Part shown: one piece after another, positions 40,501-45,024 of the stretch
Layout of the letters: each line of letters starts with the position of its first letter
How positions within the stretch are numbered: the first letter of the stretch is position 1
Assembly (NCBI GenBank): GCA_026225945.1
Contig: JAMJFZ010001784.1
Location: 1-64,000, forward strand
Length of the DNA stretch: 64,000 nt
Direction of reading: 5' to 3'
Source: Cricetomys ansorgei
Lineage: Eukaryota; Chordata; Mammalia; Rodentia; Nesomyidae
Translations under genes and position numbers: made by a program
Notes under the pieces: generated by a model
The model's database searches: none
What the model was told of the DNA's origin: nothing
What the model saw: the letters and a program-made list of their open reading frames with translations, nothing else

Positions 40501-43142
40501 ACTGTGGTTTTTAATGTTCATGAGAAAGGCTACAAAGACAACTCTACTACGTTAAAACAGCAAAAATGAACTTGGCTTACAATAAGTTTGTTGGCTGCCT
40601 CTTTAATCTTGTCCACTTTGGCTTCTGAGAGTCCTTTGACATTGCAGAGAGCTCTTCTTGTTGTCATTTGTATCCCTTTAATGGTACAGATTCCTACAGA
40701 CTTCAGTTTCTTAATATCAGCCATGTTCTGAAATAAAATAGGCGTAGCAGACTGATAAAATGCCAGTCTGAAAGGTTCCTCTACTATGTCATGTGCTTCG
40801 TGTCCATCTCCTTCCATCATGATGCTAATTTTACACAAGCAACCAGGTGGAACCCACCCACCACCTAGCCAAATGTTCTGGAAATATCAGAGTAGAACAT
40901 ATCCAGCAGGTTGCCAAATGTTCTGGCTCTGCCCTGATTTTTCCAAAGAATGTTAGTGAGACCATGGCAATGTAGCAAGGAATTAAAAAGAAAAGTCTGT
41001 TGGTGGAAGAGCTAACAAATTTATCACATATTCACCCCCTCAGTTCAGCGCCTTCCTTCTACAGAACTTCATTACCAATATGTTCTCTACATTTTTTCAA
41101 AGGTTTTTTTTTTTCTCCTTCTGCTCCTGAAGAACACAAATAGCTACATCACCAAAAGCCTGGGATTTTCTCCTGCTTCTATTTTCTAAAACCAATGGAA
41201 AGAGATTAATATGAAGACTTCAAAAGACATTTAACACCAATAATTGCTGTGGACATGTGCATACTTTGTTAGTCTACATTTCTGCCACCATGATTTACCC
41301 TGGTTATCTGATAAATAGAATTTTCTATAAATGAAAGCATTATCTATCTAATGTTAGATCTAGAGAGACAAGGGATTGGGGGTTATTTAGAGAAGCTATG
41401 AATACCTCCAGTTGAACCAGTGGTTCTCAATCACTGAAGTCCTCAATAGTGTTTAGAGACATTTTCGATCATCACAGGTTAAGGAGTACTACTGGCATTA
41501 AATGCATGAGTAGAGGCCAAGCGTATGAATTTAGTTTGATGTGACCACAGATATGTGAGTTGTAACTCCATGATTGCCTAGAGTAACACTAGTTAATTGT
41601 TTGGTTTTTTTCCGTGTATAATTTCCAAGCATACTATAAACAGACCAAACTACTAGAGTGGTATGTGGAGTTTTATTATTACTGGGCTGTGGAGGACGTG
41701 TCTTTGATATTAGCTTAAGATCAACCAGACTCATTCCAGCTTTGATGAAGTCACTTTTATCTTAGCCAGTATATCCTTCTAACTCAATTTGTGGGGATCT
41801 GCTTGGACTTGTTACCATCCAGGGCTACAATTCTGTCAATAAGTTCACCTTATTTATATTCTGTAAAACTTTGGATTTGACTTCTTTGCTTCCGTTTCCT
41901 GGCTTCTTGGGGTCACTTCTCATATACTGGGATTAGATTGTTCCGGAATACTAAGTATAATGCTAAAGATAGCCCCTCTTCACGACCCAATAAAGAATTA
42001 TCCAGGGTTGGTAAGGACAAGAGTGAGAAAACTGAACAGACCATTTAATACAGTACTGAAGAGTTACTCACAATTCCATGTTTTTGTAACAGGTCAATGT
42101 CTTGAAACAAAGATTCCTAAATGAAATGGAACAGAAAGAATAGATTTTAGATCTTCATATCTAAATAAATGTTTCATATTTTTGAGAGTGACTAATACTG
42201 ATTCACTAGTCATTCCATAATACTTCAGTTCTACTTCTCTAAGCACTGAAGTGGGATCACTCTTTCAAATGTGTTGCTACATATTTAGAAAACACACCAA
42301 CACTGAATGTCCTGGGTAGCCCATCACCTTTGCCTCAAATTCCATAATTTAAAAACTGTCCAAAGCAGTAGAACATCATTTGAACCCATTTTTATAAAAA
42401 GATTATTTTGGGTCTGGAGAGATGTCTCAGCAGTTAAGAGCACTATCTGCTCTCCAGAGGACCCAGTTTCAATTCCCAGCACCCATATGGCAGCTCCAGT
42501 TCCAGGGAATCCAACACCCTCACACAGACATAAATGCAGGCAAAACACCAATGCACATGAAATAAAAATAAATTAAAAAATTTAAACAAAGATGTATTTA
42601 CTTTTATGTGTATGGGTGTTTTGCCTGAGCGTATGTTGGTACACCACGTGCATGCACTGTCCTCTGAGACCAGAAGAGTCGTATGGGTATTGAGAATTAA
42701 ACCTACTGAGCCATCTCTCCAGCTTCCATTGGACCTATTTTACTTAATACAAATCTTGATATCCTTTTCCAGGACCAGTGTGCACAGATAGCAGTAAGTT
42801 TGTTAATTAAACTACTTTCATATGGGGCTGGAGATACAACCAGTGAAAGAACATTTGCCTACCAGCAAGAGGTATTGGGTTGGATCTCTTCTATTGCAAA
42901 ACAAACAACAAAAAAAAACTTTCATACCAGTTGCTAAGCTAAACTTAGCACCCTTTGCCAAAGAAATTGCTACACATTCATGTGTGTCTTATTTCTACTT
43001 TTAGTTCCTAAAAACAGTAGCTAAAAAACAAGGAACTTGATTTTTGTGGAAAGACTGAATGCCAACATAACTTTCAGCATTCTAATAATACCTCCTCATC
43101 TTGTAATCCCGATTCTTCCTGCACAACTTGATCTTCCTTCAT
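1436..43142 (-). CDS. Dmc1: Dmc1, meiotic recombinase (spliced, 13 coding exons)
   Basis: DMC1 is the meiosis-specific RecA/RAD51-family recombinase. It coats resected double-strand-break ends in the nucleus and drives strand invasion of the homologue. The join, on the minus strand from high to low coordinate, is 43142-43092, 42116-42072, 40727-40581, 37730-37648, 33579-33527, 32141-32100, 30046-29974, 24820-24729, 24239-24166, 24046-23932, 23613-23553, 7147-7031, 1505-1436. This gives 1023 nt: 340 codons plus TAG, the family's normal length. All introns are GT-AG and all phases agree. Visible parts: N-terminal helix-hairpin-helix domain about residues 33-80; Walker A GEFRTGKT at 126-133; Walker B LLIID at 219-223; DNA-binding loop region around [13 protein letters not shown] at 267-279; C-terminus GGIGDAKE. 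No stop, frameshift or lost catalytic residue is seen, so the gene looks functional. Identity comes from recognising the protein sequence; differences from the mouse protein are from memory. Confidence 0.98.
2205..2400 (+). mobile_element. B2/B3-type SINE
   Basis: The head resembles the tRNA-derived B2 start (gagatggctcagcag), followed by 'gacctgagtttgatccctgagaaccacatgg' type text in diverged form and an A/T-rich tail. Confidence 0.65.
2430..2815 (-). mobile_element. Two B1 fragments in tandem, minus orientation
   Basis: 2581-2715 is a near-complete reversed B1 starting at a T18 tail and gagacaaggtctc. 2725-2815 is a second reversed B1 head after a (GTTT) run. Before them, 2430-2540 holds a diverged stretch with no clear family. 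Confidence 0.75.
2836..3160 (-). mobile_element. B4-type SINE
   Basis: Reversed B4 landmarks: the TG-rich tail, 'cagtgctgggattatag', 'aggtcctcaggcttctgca' and 'cactttacccactgagc'. Confidence 0.7.
3270..3600 (+). mobile_element. B1 remnant, ID-like piece and B1
   Basis: 3270-3355 looks like a B1 right half. 3365-3440 is ID-like ('gtgcttgcc' with 'caatcctcagc'). 3461-3600 is a diverged full B1 with an A-rich end. Confidence 0.6.
3655..3895 (+). mobile_element. B2 SINE
   Basis: Full-length B2 pattern: 'ggagagctggctcag', 'gttcagttcccagcac', 'ctgtaactccagttcc', 'tgtcctcttttggcc' and a CA-rich tail. Confidence 0.85.
4065..4220 (-). mobile_element. Diverged B1 SINE
   Basis: Reversed B1/7SL-like text: 'cagggtctcactctttcatc', 'ctcagcctccaagtgctg' and 'gagccaccaca'. 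Confidence 0.65.
4540..4830 (+). mobile_element. B1, (TG)n and truncated B2
   Basis: B1 at 4540-4690 ends in a CAAAA tail and runs into (TG)n at 4702-4760. A B2 head ('gggctagagagatggctta') follows at 4767-4830 and stops early. Confidence 0.8.
5030..5415 (-). mobile_element. B4-type SINE with CT-rich simple repeat
   Basis: A CT-rich run at 5050-5105 precedes a reversed B4 ('tgaggcagtctctcactgaacc', broken here from longer text; 'gaccttacccactgagctat'). Confidence 0.75.
5515..6190. mobile_element. Two B1 SINEs in opposite orientation
   Basis: 5520-5640 is a reversed B1; 5990-6185 is a forward B1 with a long A-rich tail. 5641-5985 between them is CT-rich single-copy-looking DNA with no feature I can name. 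Confidence 0.8.
6350..6730 (-). mobile_element. Degenerate reversed SINE fragments
   Basis: ID/B1-like pieces: 'gagccagtttcactctgtagc' type text near 6465 and a second B1-like stretch after (TTTA)n at 6601-6622. Individual ends are unclear. Confidence 0.5.
7031..7147 (-). CDS. Dmc1: Dmc1 exon 13
   Basis: A 117-nt exon encoding [20 protein letters not shown], then [18 protein letters not shown]. The acceptor is gatttag at 7148-7149: a second in-frame-looking CAG 7 nt inside (7141-7143) is coding (the Gln codon), as the phase of exon 12 requires the upstream AG. It is separated from exon 12 by a 16.4-kb intron. Confidence 0.96.
7205..7540 (-). mobile_element. B4-type SINE next to Dmc1 exon 13
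   Basis: Reversed B4 pattern with 'ggctggctggccagtgagcc', 'cagcactgagattacaaa' and the 'caggtcttcatgcttgca' end. It starts about 60 bp upstream of exon 13 in the transcript. Confidence 0.75.
7650..8400. mobile_element. Diverged B1 and ID-like fragments
   Basis: 7650-7770 is a reversed B1 remnant. 7822-7950 has two ID-like 'ggccct..ttcaac.cc.agca' segments followed by (GA)n. 8125-8225 is a B1 right half. 8290-8385 is a reversed ID-like piece. Confidence 0.5.
8535..8770 (+). mobile_element. B4-type SINE
   Basis: Forward B4: 'gctaggtgcagtggtatgtg', 'gcaagctccaggttcagtg', 'ggtggaaagcaactaag' and a CA-rich tail. Confidence 0.75.
8830..9035 (-). mobile_element. B2 SINE
   Basis: Reversed B2 beginning with T11 and AT-rich tail, 'tcctctggagctggaatta' and the 'tatatctctagccc' head. 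Confidence 0.75.
9060..9245 (+). mobile_element. L1 ORF2 fragment
   Basis: Diverged copy of the L1 reverse-transcriptase region: 'acctcaacaaagtccaagca', 'gaattcagcagcatatta', then the 'aggaacacaagggtggttca' stretch. It carries no usable open frame. Confidence 0.7.
9246..10042 (+). pseudogene. Probable processed retrocopy, parent not recognised
   Basis: An intron-free stretch with a short open part ([20 protein letters not shown], then [13 protein letters not shown]), a frame break, an AT-rich 3'-UTR-like tail, AATAAAG at 10013-10019 and an A-rich end at 10025-10041. This is the expected shape of an L1-mobilised mRNA copy. I cannot name the parent gene. The L1 fragment directly to the left may share an edge with it. 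Confidence 0.6.
10368..10890 (-). repeat. Interspersed repeat, copy A (family not named)
   Basis: Shares two blocks with 15296-15590 in the same order: 'ctagctctaaa' at the left and 'cagttcccagaagtccaag' plus 'aaggctgcacagga' at the right. The strand is not determined; minus is nominal. An LTR origin is possible. Confidence 0.55.
10970..11345 (-). mobile_element. Two B2 SINEs flanking a (TATC)n microsatellite
   Basis: 10971-11157 and 11226-11345 are reversed B2 units, each ending in the 'gccatctcttcagtcc' or similar head. (TATC)n at 11167-11222, about 14 units, lies between them at the A-tail position of the second. Confidence 0.88.
11530..11695 (-). mobile_element. B1 SINE
   Basis: Near-consensus reversed B1: 'gagacagggtttctctgttg', 'gtagaccaggctggccttga', 'gtgctgggagtaaacg'. 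Confidence 0.9.
11845..12400 (-). mobile_element. B4-type SINE followed by B2
   Basis: 11850-12160 is a reversed B4/RSINE ('gaggcagtgtctgtccctga', 'taaccactacatcatcttgc'). 12195-12395 is a reversed B2 ('ttgagtcctctggaggagca', 'tgagacatctctccagccc') with an alternating purine-pyrimidine TG/CA tail. Confidence 0.75.
12925..13090 (+). mobile_element. B1 SINE
   Basis: 'gccaggcatggtggtgcaca', 'tctagaggcagagacaggtg', 'agccagggctacatagtga' and an A-rich tail. Confidence 0.88.
13091..14269. other. Dmc1 intronic sequence without a recognised feature
   Basis: Mostly single-copy-looking DNA. A pyrimidine-rich run lies at 13750-13825 (TTCC/CTT repeats). No exon, RNA gene or clear repeat was seen. Confidence 0.5.
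14270..14660 (+). mobile_element. Two MIR-type ancient SINE copies
   Basis: MIR-like text: 'gacctcaggaaaactattta', 'ttctgactcttcatgg', and again 'gtcaaatggggacggggt' with 'ggactgttgtgaggact' and a 'ctcaataaatggcag' end. Old and diverged. Confidence 0.6.
15296..15590 (-). repeat. Interspersed repeat, copy B (same family as 10368)
   Basis: Left block 'ctagctctaaaaggtta' and right block 'cagttcccagaagtccaaga' with 'aaggctgcacagga' match copy A, with a different-length middle. Confidence 0.55.
15655..16045 (+). mobile_element. Rodent LTR-like repeat (family R1, copy 1)
   Basis: A widespread rodent repeat recognised by 'gtcaacttgacacaagcta', 'ttagtgattgatgggggagg', 'gctggtggtcctgggtta', 'caaataaaccctttcctccc' and 'agaaaccctaaccaagac'. 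Other copies in this window are at 34755-35470 (plus) and 43380-43980 (minus). AATAAA near the right end suggests LTR ancestry; I do not assign a RepBase name. Confidence 0.7.
16170..17096 (-). mobile_element. Solo LTR, copy of the element at 58779 (opposite strand)
   Basis: Read on the minus strand it starts TGTAGAGGAATA at 17096, has a B1-like internal piece (~16945-17045), a TATATAAAAG box near 16829-16820, a long stretch rich in CAGA/AGTC words and AATAAA near 16216. The match to 58779-59781 runs over most of its length. The left end is approximate and no target duplication was recognised. Confidence 0.7.
17343..17745 (+). mobile_element. Two B1 SINEs
   Basis: 17343-17480 is a B1 followed by a GA-rich run. 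17620-17745 is a B1 missing its middle-left part ('ctgggcagtaactttgtgag'). Confidence 0.8.
17746..19345. other. Dmc1 intronic sequence, mostly single copy
   Basis: No SINE, LTR or exon was recognised over about 1.6 kb. CT-rich text occurs at 18720-18840 and 19325-19350. Confidence 0.45.
19350..19660 (-). mobile_element. B1 SINE, long (TG)n and ID-like end
   Basis: Reversed B1 at 19355-19492. (TG)n with a few TA interruptions at 19497-19579 (about 80 bp). Then 19580-19655 is a reversed ID-like piece ('aggaaagtgttctattatta'). Confidence 0.85.
20008..20245 (+). mobile_element. B2 SINE
   Basis: 'gagggctagaaaaatggctc', 'taagagcactggctgctcct', 'accatctgtaactccagttc', 'ggactctcttctggcc' and an AATAAAAGTGAATAAA tail. 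Confidence 0.88.
20575..20915 (-). mobile_element. Two B1 SINEs
   Basis: 20585-20700 and 20765-20910 are reversed B1 units ('gtgctgggattacaggtgtg'). Confidence 0.8.
21085..21495 (+). mobile_element. B2-type fragments
   Basis: A diverged head at 21090-21200 and a fuller B2 at 21275-21490 ('aaggggctggagagatgg', 'ctcataagctgctgtaac'). Confidence 0.7.
22380..22555 (-). mobile_element. B1 SINE
   Basis: Reversed near-consensus B1 beginning 'gagacagggtctttctgttg' with a (TTTA)n tail to the left. Confidence 0.9.
22705..22945 (+). mobile_element. hAT-type rodent MITE (URR1-like)
   Basis: Terminal inverted repeats: 'cagtggttcttaacc' at the left and 'ggttgagaatcgctg' at the right, with the typical 'gggtcacaatccacagg' and 'tcatgttgtggtt' interior. 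The name URR1 is from memory. It cannot encode a protein. Confidence 0.75.
23015..23190 (-). mobile_element. B1 SINE
   Basis: Reversed B1 behind a T18 run ('gagacagtgtttctttgtgt', 'tgcctctgcctcctgagtac'). Confidence 0.85.
23553..23613 (-). CDS. Dmc1: Dmc1 exon 12 (loop region)
   Basis: A 61-nt exon encoding [19 protein letters not shown] with split codons at both ends. It lies in the DNA-binding loop region of the ATPase core. The donor is gtaagc. Confidence 0.96.
23932..24046 (-). CDS. Dmc1: Dmc1 exon 11 (Walker B)
   Basis: A 115-nt exon beginning [20 protein letters not shown] and ending RLQKISE. It carries the Walker B aspartate and the [11 protein letters not shown] segment shared with RAD51. 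Only about 120 nt of intron separates it from exon 10. Confidence 0.97.
24166..24239 (-). CDS. Dmc1: Dmc1 exon 10
   Basis: A 74-nt exon encoding [20 protein letters not shown], then FKLL, the first half of Walker B. Acceptor atcag, donor gtataa. Confidence 0.96.
24729..24820 (-). CDS. Dmc1: Dmc1 exon 9
   Basis: A 92-nt exon encoding [20 protein letters not shown], then [10 protein letters not shown]. The acceptor is accccag and the donor gtaaga. The preceding intron is about 5.2 kb and holds a nested LTR element. Confidence 0.96.
25008..25215 (-). mobile_element. hAT-type rodent MITE (URR1-like), reversed
   Basis: Reverse orientation relative to 22705: 'cagtgttcctcaatctgtgg' at the left and 'aggaaggttaagaactgc' at the right. 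More diverged. Confidence 0.72.
26525..28265 (-). mobile_element. B1 SINE split by an LTR element
   Basis: The left part (26525-26639) ends 'caaactcaagagaacc'. The right part resumes at ~28213 'agaatcc' and runs through 'gcctcccaagtgctggga'. The two halves make one reversed B1, interrupted by 26640-28212. The likely short target duplication is imperfect (agaacc / agaatcc). Confidence 0.8.
26640..28212 (+). mobile_element. Short non-autonomous LTR retrotransposon
   Basis: Two direct repeats of about 332 bp (26640-~26971 and 27881-~28212) share many words ('gaaattgttttatgcactgt', 'gacattttgtattgtt' type text, 'caataaaacacctta'). The interior of about 0.9 kb ends in a polypurine tract (agaaaaggggaaa, 27868-27880) just before the right LTR. 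No gag or pol frame is visible, so it would have depended on proteins made elsewhere. The LTRs differ at many positions, so the insertion is not recent. The family is not named; a cricetid-type element is one possibility. Confidence 0.78.
29325..29485 (-). mobile_element. B1 SINE
   Basis: Reversed B1: 'gtagaccaggctggcctcag', 'gttctgggattataggc'. It lies about 490 bp downstream of Dmc1 exon 8 in the transcript. Confidence 0.88.
29974..30046 (-). CDS. Dmc1: Dmc1 exon 8
   Basis: A 73-nt exon encoding [20 protein letters not shown], then ENT, with split Val and Phe codons at its ends. Together with exon 9 it is exactly 165 nt, so the pair can be skipped without changing frame. Confidence 0.96.
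30435..30935 (-). mobile_element. B4-type SINE and B1/ID-like remnant
   Basis: 30440-30725 is a reversed B4 ('gagacagaatctcactgaac', 'aactgagccattttcccagt'). 30740-30930 is a diverged B1/ID mixture. Confidence 0.65.
31345..31700. mobile_element. B1 (forward) and B4-type SINE (reversed)
   Basis: B1 at 31350-31510 with an A-rich tail, then a reversed B4-like end at 31520-31695 ('agaggacaacttgagggag', 'tatccactgaggcatcttgc'). Confidence 0.7.
32100..32141 (-). CDS. Dmc1: Dmc1 exon 7 (Walker A P-loop)
   Basis: A 42-nt exon finishing the P-loop with [13 protein letters not shown]. Lys132 and Thr133 are the nucleotide-binding residues. Acceptor ttcacag, donor gtaaga. Confidence 0.96.
32220..32310 (+). 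mobile_element. ID-like SINE piece
   Basis: 'agttaggaatgttgcttag' and 'tggtagagcactta' resemble a diverged ID head. It lies about 80 bp upstream of Dmc1 exon 7 in the transcript. Confidence 0.45.
32785..33165 (+). mobile_element. Two B1 SINEs
   Basis: 32790-32950 is close to consensus ('cactcgggaggcaaaggcag', 'gttcgaggccagcctggtct'). 33045-33150 is shorter. Confidence 0.88.
33527..33579 (-). CDS. Dmc1: Dmc1 exon 6 (start of Walker A)
   Basis: A 53-nt exon encoding [17 protein letters not shown] and the first base of Glu127. The first Gly of the Walker A P-loop is its last full codon. Acceptor tttccag, donor gtaggt. Confidence 0.96.
33630..33790 (+). mobile_element. B1 SINE just upstream of Dmc1 exon 6
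   Basis: 'gagccggggatggtagaaca', 'cagaggcaggtggatctcag', 'ctgtctcaaaaacaag'. It lies about 50 bp from the exon 6 acceptor. Confidence 0.82.
34175..34730 (-). mobile_element. B1 then B2, both reversed
   Basis: 34180-34320 reversed B1 ('gtgctgggattaaaagcatg'). 34515-34725 reversed B2 with a TATATATA-rich tail and the 'ctgctgagccatctcttcag' head. Confidence 0.88.
34755..35470 (+). mobile_element. R1-type LTR-like repeat interrupted by B2 and B1
   Basis: Parts of the R1 family at 34760-34875, 35085-35220 and 35390-35470 are separated by a forward B2 (34878-35075) and a forward B1 (35222-35360). The order of nesting shows that R1 is the oldest of the three here. Confidence 0.72.
35845..36015 (+). 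mobile_element. B2 SINE
   Basis: 'ggattggagagatggttcag', 'gttcccagcacccacatgg', 'tgatgccctcttctggtg'. Confidence 0.88.
36016..36700. other. Dmc1 intronic sequence without a recognised feature
   Basis: About 0.7 kb of AT-rich DNA. Only a weak ID-like piece near 36590-36670 was noticed. Confidence 0.4.
36700..37320. mobile_element. Two B1 SINEs facing each other
   Basis: Forward B1 at 36705-36829 ending in A19; reversed B1 at 37170-37315. They lie about 0.3-0.9 kb downstream of Dmc1 exon 5 in the transcript. Confidence 0.8.
37648..37730 (-). CDS. Dmc1: Dmc1 exon 5
   Basis: An 83-nt exon encoding [20 protein letters not shown], then TTGSQEF. The last two bases (GA) complete an Asp codon with exon 6. 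The donor is the less common gtgtgt and the acceptor is ctttag. Confidence 0.96.
37875..38095 (+). mobile_element. B2 SINE
   Basis: 'ggggctggagagatgactca', 'ctgggttcagttcccagta', 'accatctgtaactccaga'. Confidence 0.88.
38170..38280 (+). mobile_element. MIR-type fragment
   Basis: 'aatagctgtgaagattaaat' and 'cctggcacaaagcag' resemble the right half of MIR. Confidence 0.45.
38600..39460 (+). mobile_element. Three B4-type SINEs in a row
   Basis: Heads at ~38602, 38945 and 39272 ('gatggttcagt' or similar), each followed by 'cctgagttc'-like text, the 'agctc.ctggccagccag' motif (first two), and CA-rich tails. All face the same way. Confidence 0.72.
39461..40580. other. Dmc1 intronic sequence with a TA-rich run and weak B4 remnant
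   Basis: 39558-39592 is a TATATG-rich run. 40270-40420 has weak reversed B2/B4 likeness. The rest is not recognised. Confidence 0.4.
40581..40727 (-). CDS. Dmc1: Dmc1 exon 4 (helix-hairpin-helix domain)
   Basis: A 147-nt exon in phase 0, running from [19 protein letters not shown] to [10 protein letters not shown]. It holds the N-terminal HhH DNA-binding domain; the acceptor is tttcag and the donor gtaagc. VDKIKE here is VEKIKE in mouse as I recall it. Confidence 0.97.
41405..41490 (+). mobile_element. hAT-Charlie-type remnant
   Basis: 'ccagtggttctcaatcact' and 'catcacaggttaagga' resemble old Charlie-family ends. Only a fragment. Confidence 0.4.
42072..42116 (-). CDS. Dmc1: Dmc1 exon 3
   Basis: A 45-nt exon encoding [15 protein letters not shown] in phase 0, with acceptor tttag and donor gtgagt. 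It leads into the helix-hairpin-helix domain. Confidence 0.96.
42405..42730. mobile_element. Tail-to-tail pair of B2 SINEs
   Basis: Forward B2 at 42410-42580 and reversed B2 at 42588-42725 are separated only by their A/T-rich tails. They could fold into a long RNA hairpin inside the Dmc1 pre-mRNA intron between exons 2 and 3. Confidence 0.82.
42825..42925 (+). mobile_element. ID-like SINE
   Basis: 'tatggggctggagatacaac', 'acatttgcctaccagcaaga', then an A-rich tail. Confidence 0.5.
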
Positions 43143-43175
43143 GTTGAAAGGGGAGCAGCAGAAAAATAATCAATT
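43092..43175 (-). CDS. Dmc1: Dmc1 exon 2 (start codon exon)
   Basis: The acceptor (ttttcctag) at 43176-43177 opens 33 nt of 5' UTR, then ATG at 43142-43140 and [17 protein letters not shown]. The donor is gtatta. The start is fixed by match to the DMC1 N-terminus and by the upstream acceptor. Confidence 0.96.
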
Positions 43176-43214
43176 CTAGGAAAATAAGAAATATTATTTA
43201 AGAAGTAGTTTTGC

Positions 43215-43375
43215 AATGGGTAGTAGTGGTGCATGCCTTTAATCCCAGCACTCAGGAGGCAGAGGCAGGTAGAAGGAACTCTGTGAGTTCGAGGCCAGCC
43301 TGGTCTACAGAGTGAGTTCCAGGACAGCCAGAGTTGCAACAGAGAAACCCTGTCTCAAAAAACAAAGAAAAGAGT
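43215..43375 (+). mobile_element. B1 SINE just upstream of Dmc1 exon 2
   Basis: Near-consensus B1 ('gcctttaatcccagcactca', 'gttcgaggccagcctggtct'), 40 bp from the exon 2 acceptor. Confidence 0.92.
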
Positions 43376-43379
43376 AGTT

Positions 43380-44345
43380 TTCCTAGTTTGGTTTCTACTG
43401 CTGCAGTAAACCACTGACCAAAAGCAACTTGGGGAGGAAAGGGTTTATTTGGCTTACACACACCAATCAGTTTATAACTGAGGGAAACCAAGGCAGGAAT
43501 TCAAGGCAGGAGCCAGGAGATGGTATCTGAAGCACAAGCCATGGAAGAATGCTGCTTACTGACTTGTTGTTCATGGCTTGCTCAGCCTGCTTTCTTATAT
43601 AATTCAGAACCACCGGCCCAGGGATAGCACCACCTGCAATGGGCTGGGTCCTCCCCCCTCAATCACTAATTAAGAAAATGCCCTACAGTTGGATCTTTTT
43701 TTTTCCTTTTGTTTTGTGGTTTGTTTGTTTTTATTTTTTGTTTTTGTTTTTTTTGAGACAGGTTTTCTCTGTTGTAACTCTGGCTGTCCTGTAACTCACT
43801 CTGTAGACCAGGCTGGCCTCAAACTCACAGAGATCCGCCTGCCTCTGCCTCCTGAGTGTTGGGATTAAAGGCATGTGTCACTACTGCCAGGCTACAGCTG
43901 AATCTTACAGGAGCATTTTCTAGCTTGTGTCAAGTTGATATAAAACTAGTCAAGATAACTGACCTCTTGGTCAACTCGACACACAAACTTATCACTGTTA
44001 ACCCATAACCTTTTCTTTCTAGCTCATCCCCAAAACCACTCATCAAAATCATAATATAAAACATTTTACAAATTTTAAAAGTTTCATGGTCTTTACAAAT
44101 TCAAACACTTTAAAATTCAGTCTCTTTAAAAACCCAAAGTTTCTTTTAAAACCTAAAATCTCTTTAAAAATTCAGTCTCAGCTGTGGGCTCCTGTCAAAT
44201 CAGAAATAAATACTTTTTTACTTCGAGAGGGAAGAACCAGGGCACAGTCACAATCTGAACAAAGCAAAACCAAATTCCAAAAGTTTAAATAACTCAATGT
44301 CCAATTATCTGGGATTCACTCAAGATCTTCTGGGCTCTTCCAAAG
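43380..44345 (-). mobile_element. R1-type LTR-like repeat interrupted by B1
   Basis: Reversed R1 text at 43380-43690 and 43905-43975, split by a reversed B1 (43695-43900). The sequence flanking the B1 is duplicated imperfectly (ctacagttggatct / ctacagctgaatct), as expected for a target-site duplication. 43976-44345 carries further text typical of the same rodent repeat class ('cactcaagatcttctgggct'). It reaches the edge of the CpG island. Confidence 0.72.
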
Positions 44346-44794
44346 GCCTTGGGCCACTTCTCTAGTCTCAGGGGGCTGGCGGGCAGGGGCAGGGGAAGGG
44401 GTCTCAGGGTTTGGCGGGCAAGGAAAGGGGTTTCACAGGGTTGGTTGGCAGGGGAAGGCGAAGACAGTCACAGGCCCGAGGCCCCTCAGCAGGCGGTTCA
44501 GCCAGTCAGTGCCGCTGAGGCCTACATTTCCCGACCCTAGTTCACTTCATGATTTAGGTCAGACTTGATTTACAGGGGGCTAGGAATGTCTCGAAATCAC
44601 TACATGCCTCAGGGCCGGAGTGGAAGGCGACAGTCACTAGGCCAAGTCCAACATGACCAAAAATTACCACAGGAAAGGACACGGAGAGGAAGCGCTTCAA
44701 GTTTTCCTCAGATTTTCCCGTGCTTCCTCTCTTTCTCACTCACGCCCCACCCGAACCCACAGTCTACCGGAGAATTTCAACGTGAATCCCTTAC

Positions 44795-44930
44795 GAGTTC
44801 CCACTCGGGCTTTCCCGTCCAGCCCAGGATTCTAACTCCGACCCAGAACGCAGAGGCCGACCACCCAGGCGTCGAATCTCCGCAGGTTTGGCGCCAAATG
44901 AGAACCGCTGGAGCGCTCCTCCAAGGTGGG
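44795..44930 (-). other. Dmc1: Dmc1 probable non-coding exon 1 (5' end approximate)
   Basis: Coding exon 2 starts with an acceptor 33 nt before the ATG, so an upstream non-coding exon is required. Within the CpG island the minus strand reads GAACTC|GTAAGGG, a good donor with the exon ending at 44795. The transcription start cannot be seen; 44930 is a guess at the edge of the low-complexity GC repeat. A second possible donor (GTGAGTGAG) lies near 44730-44740. Confidence 0.5.
44887..44898. promoter_or_regulatory. Perfect E2F-type palindrome TTTGGCGCCAAA
   Basis: A 12-bp perfect inverted repeat containing the TTTSGCGC E2F core on both strands, about 90 bp upstream of the predicted exon 1 donor. 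E2F6 with PRC1.6 is known to silence germline genes in somatic cells, so a role in keeping Dmc1 off outside meiosis is a reasonable inference. Confidence 0.6.
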
Positions 44931-45024
44931 CGTGGCGAGGGCTGTGGGCGGGGCTCGAGGGGAGGGGCGGGGCTCGCGGCGGGGTCTGTGTGCAGTGAAC
45001 GGAGCCTAACCCGAGAGGCGTGGC

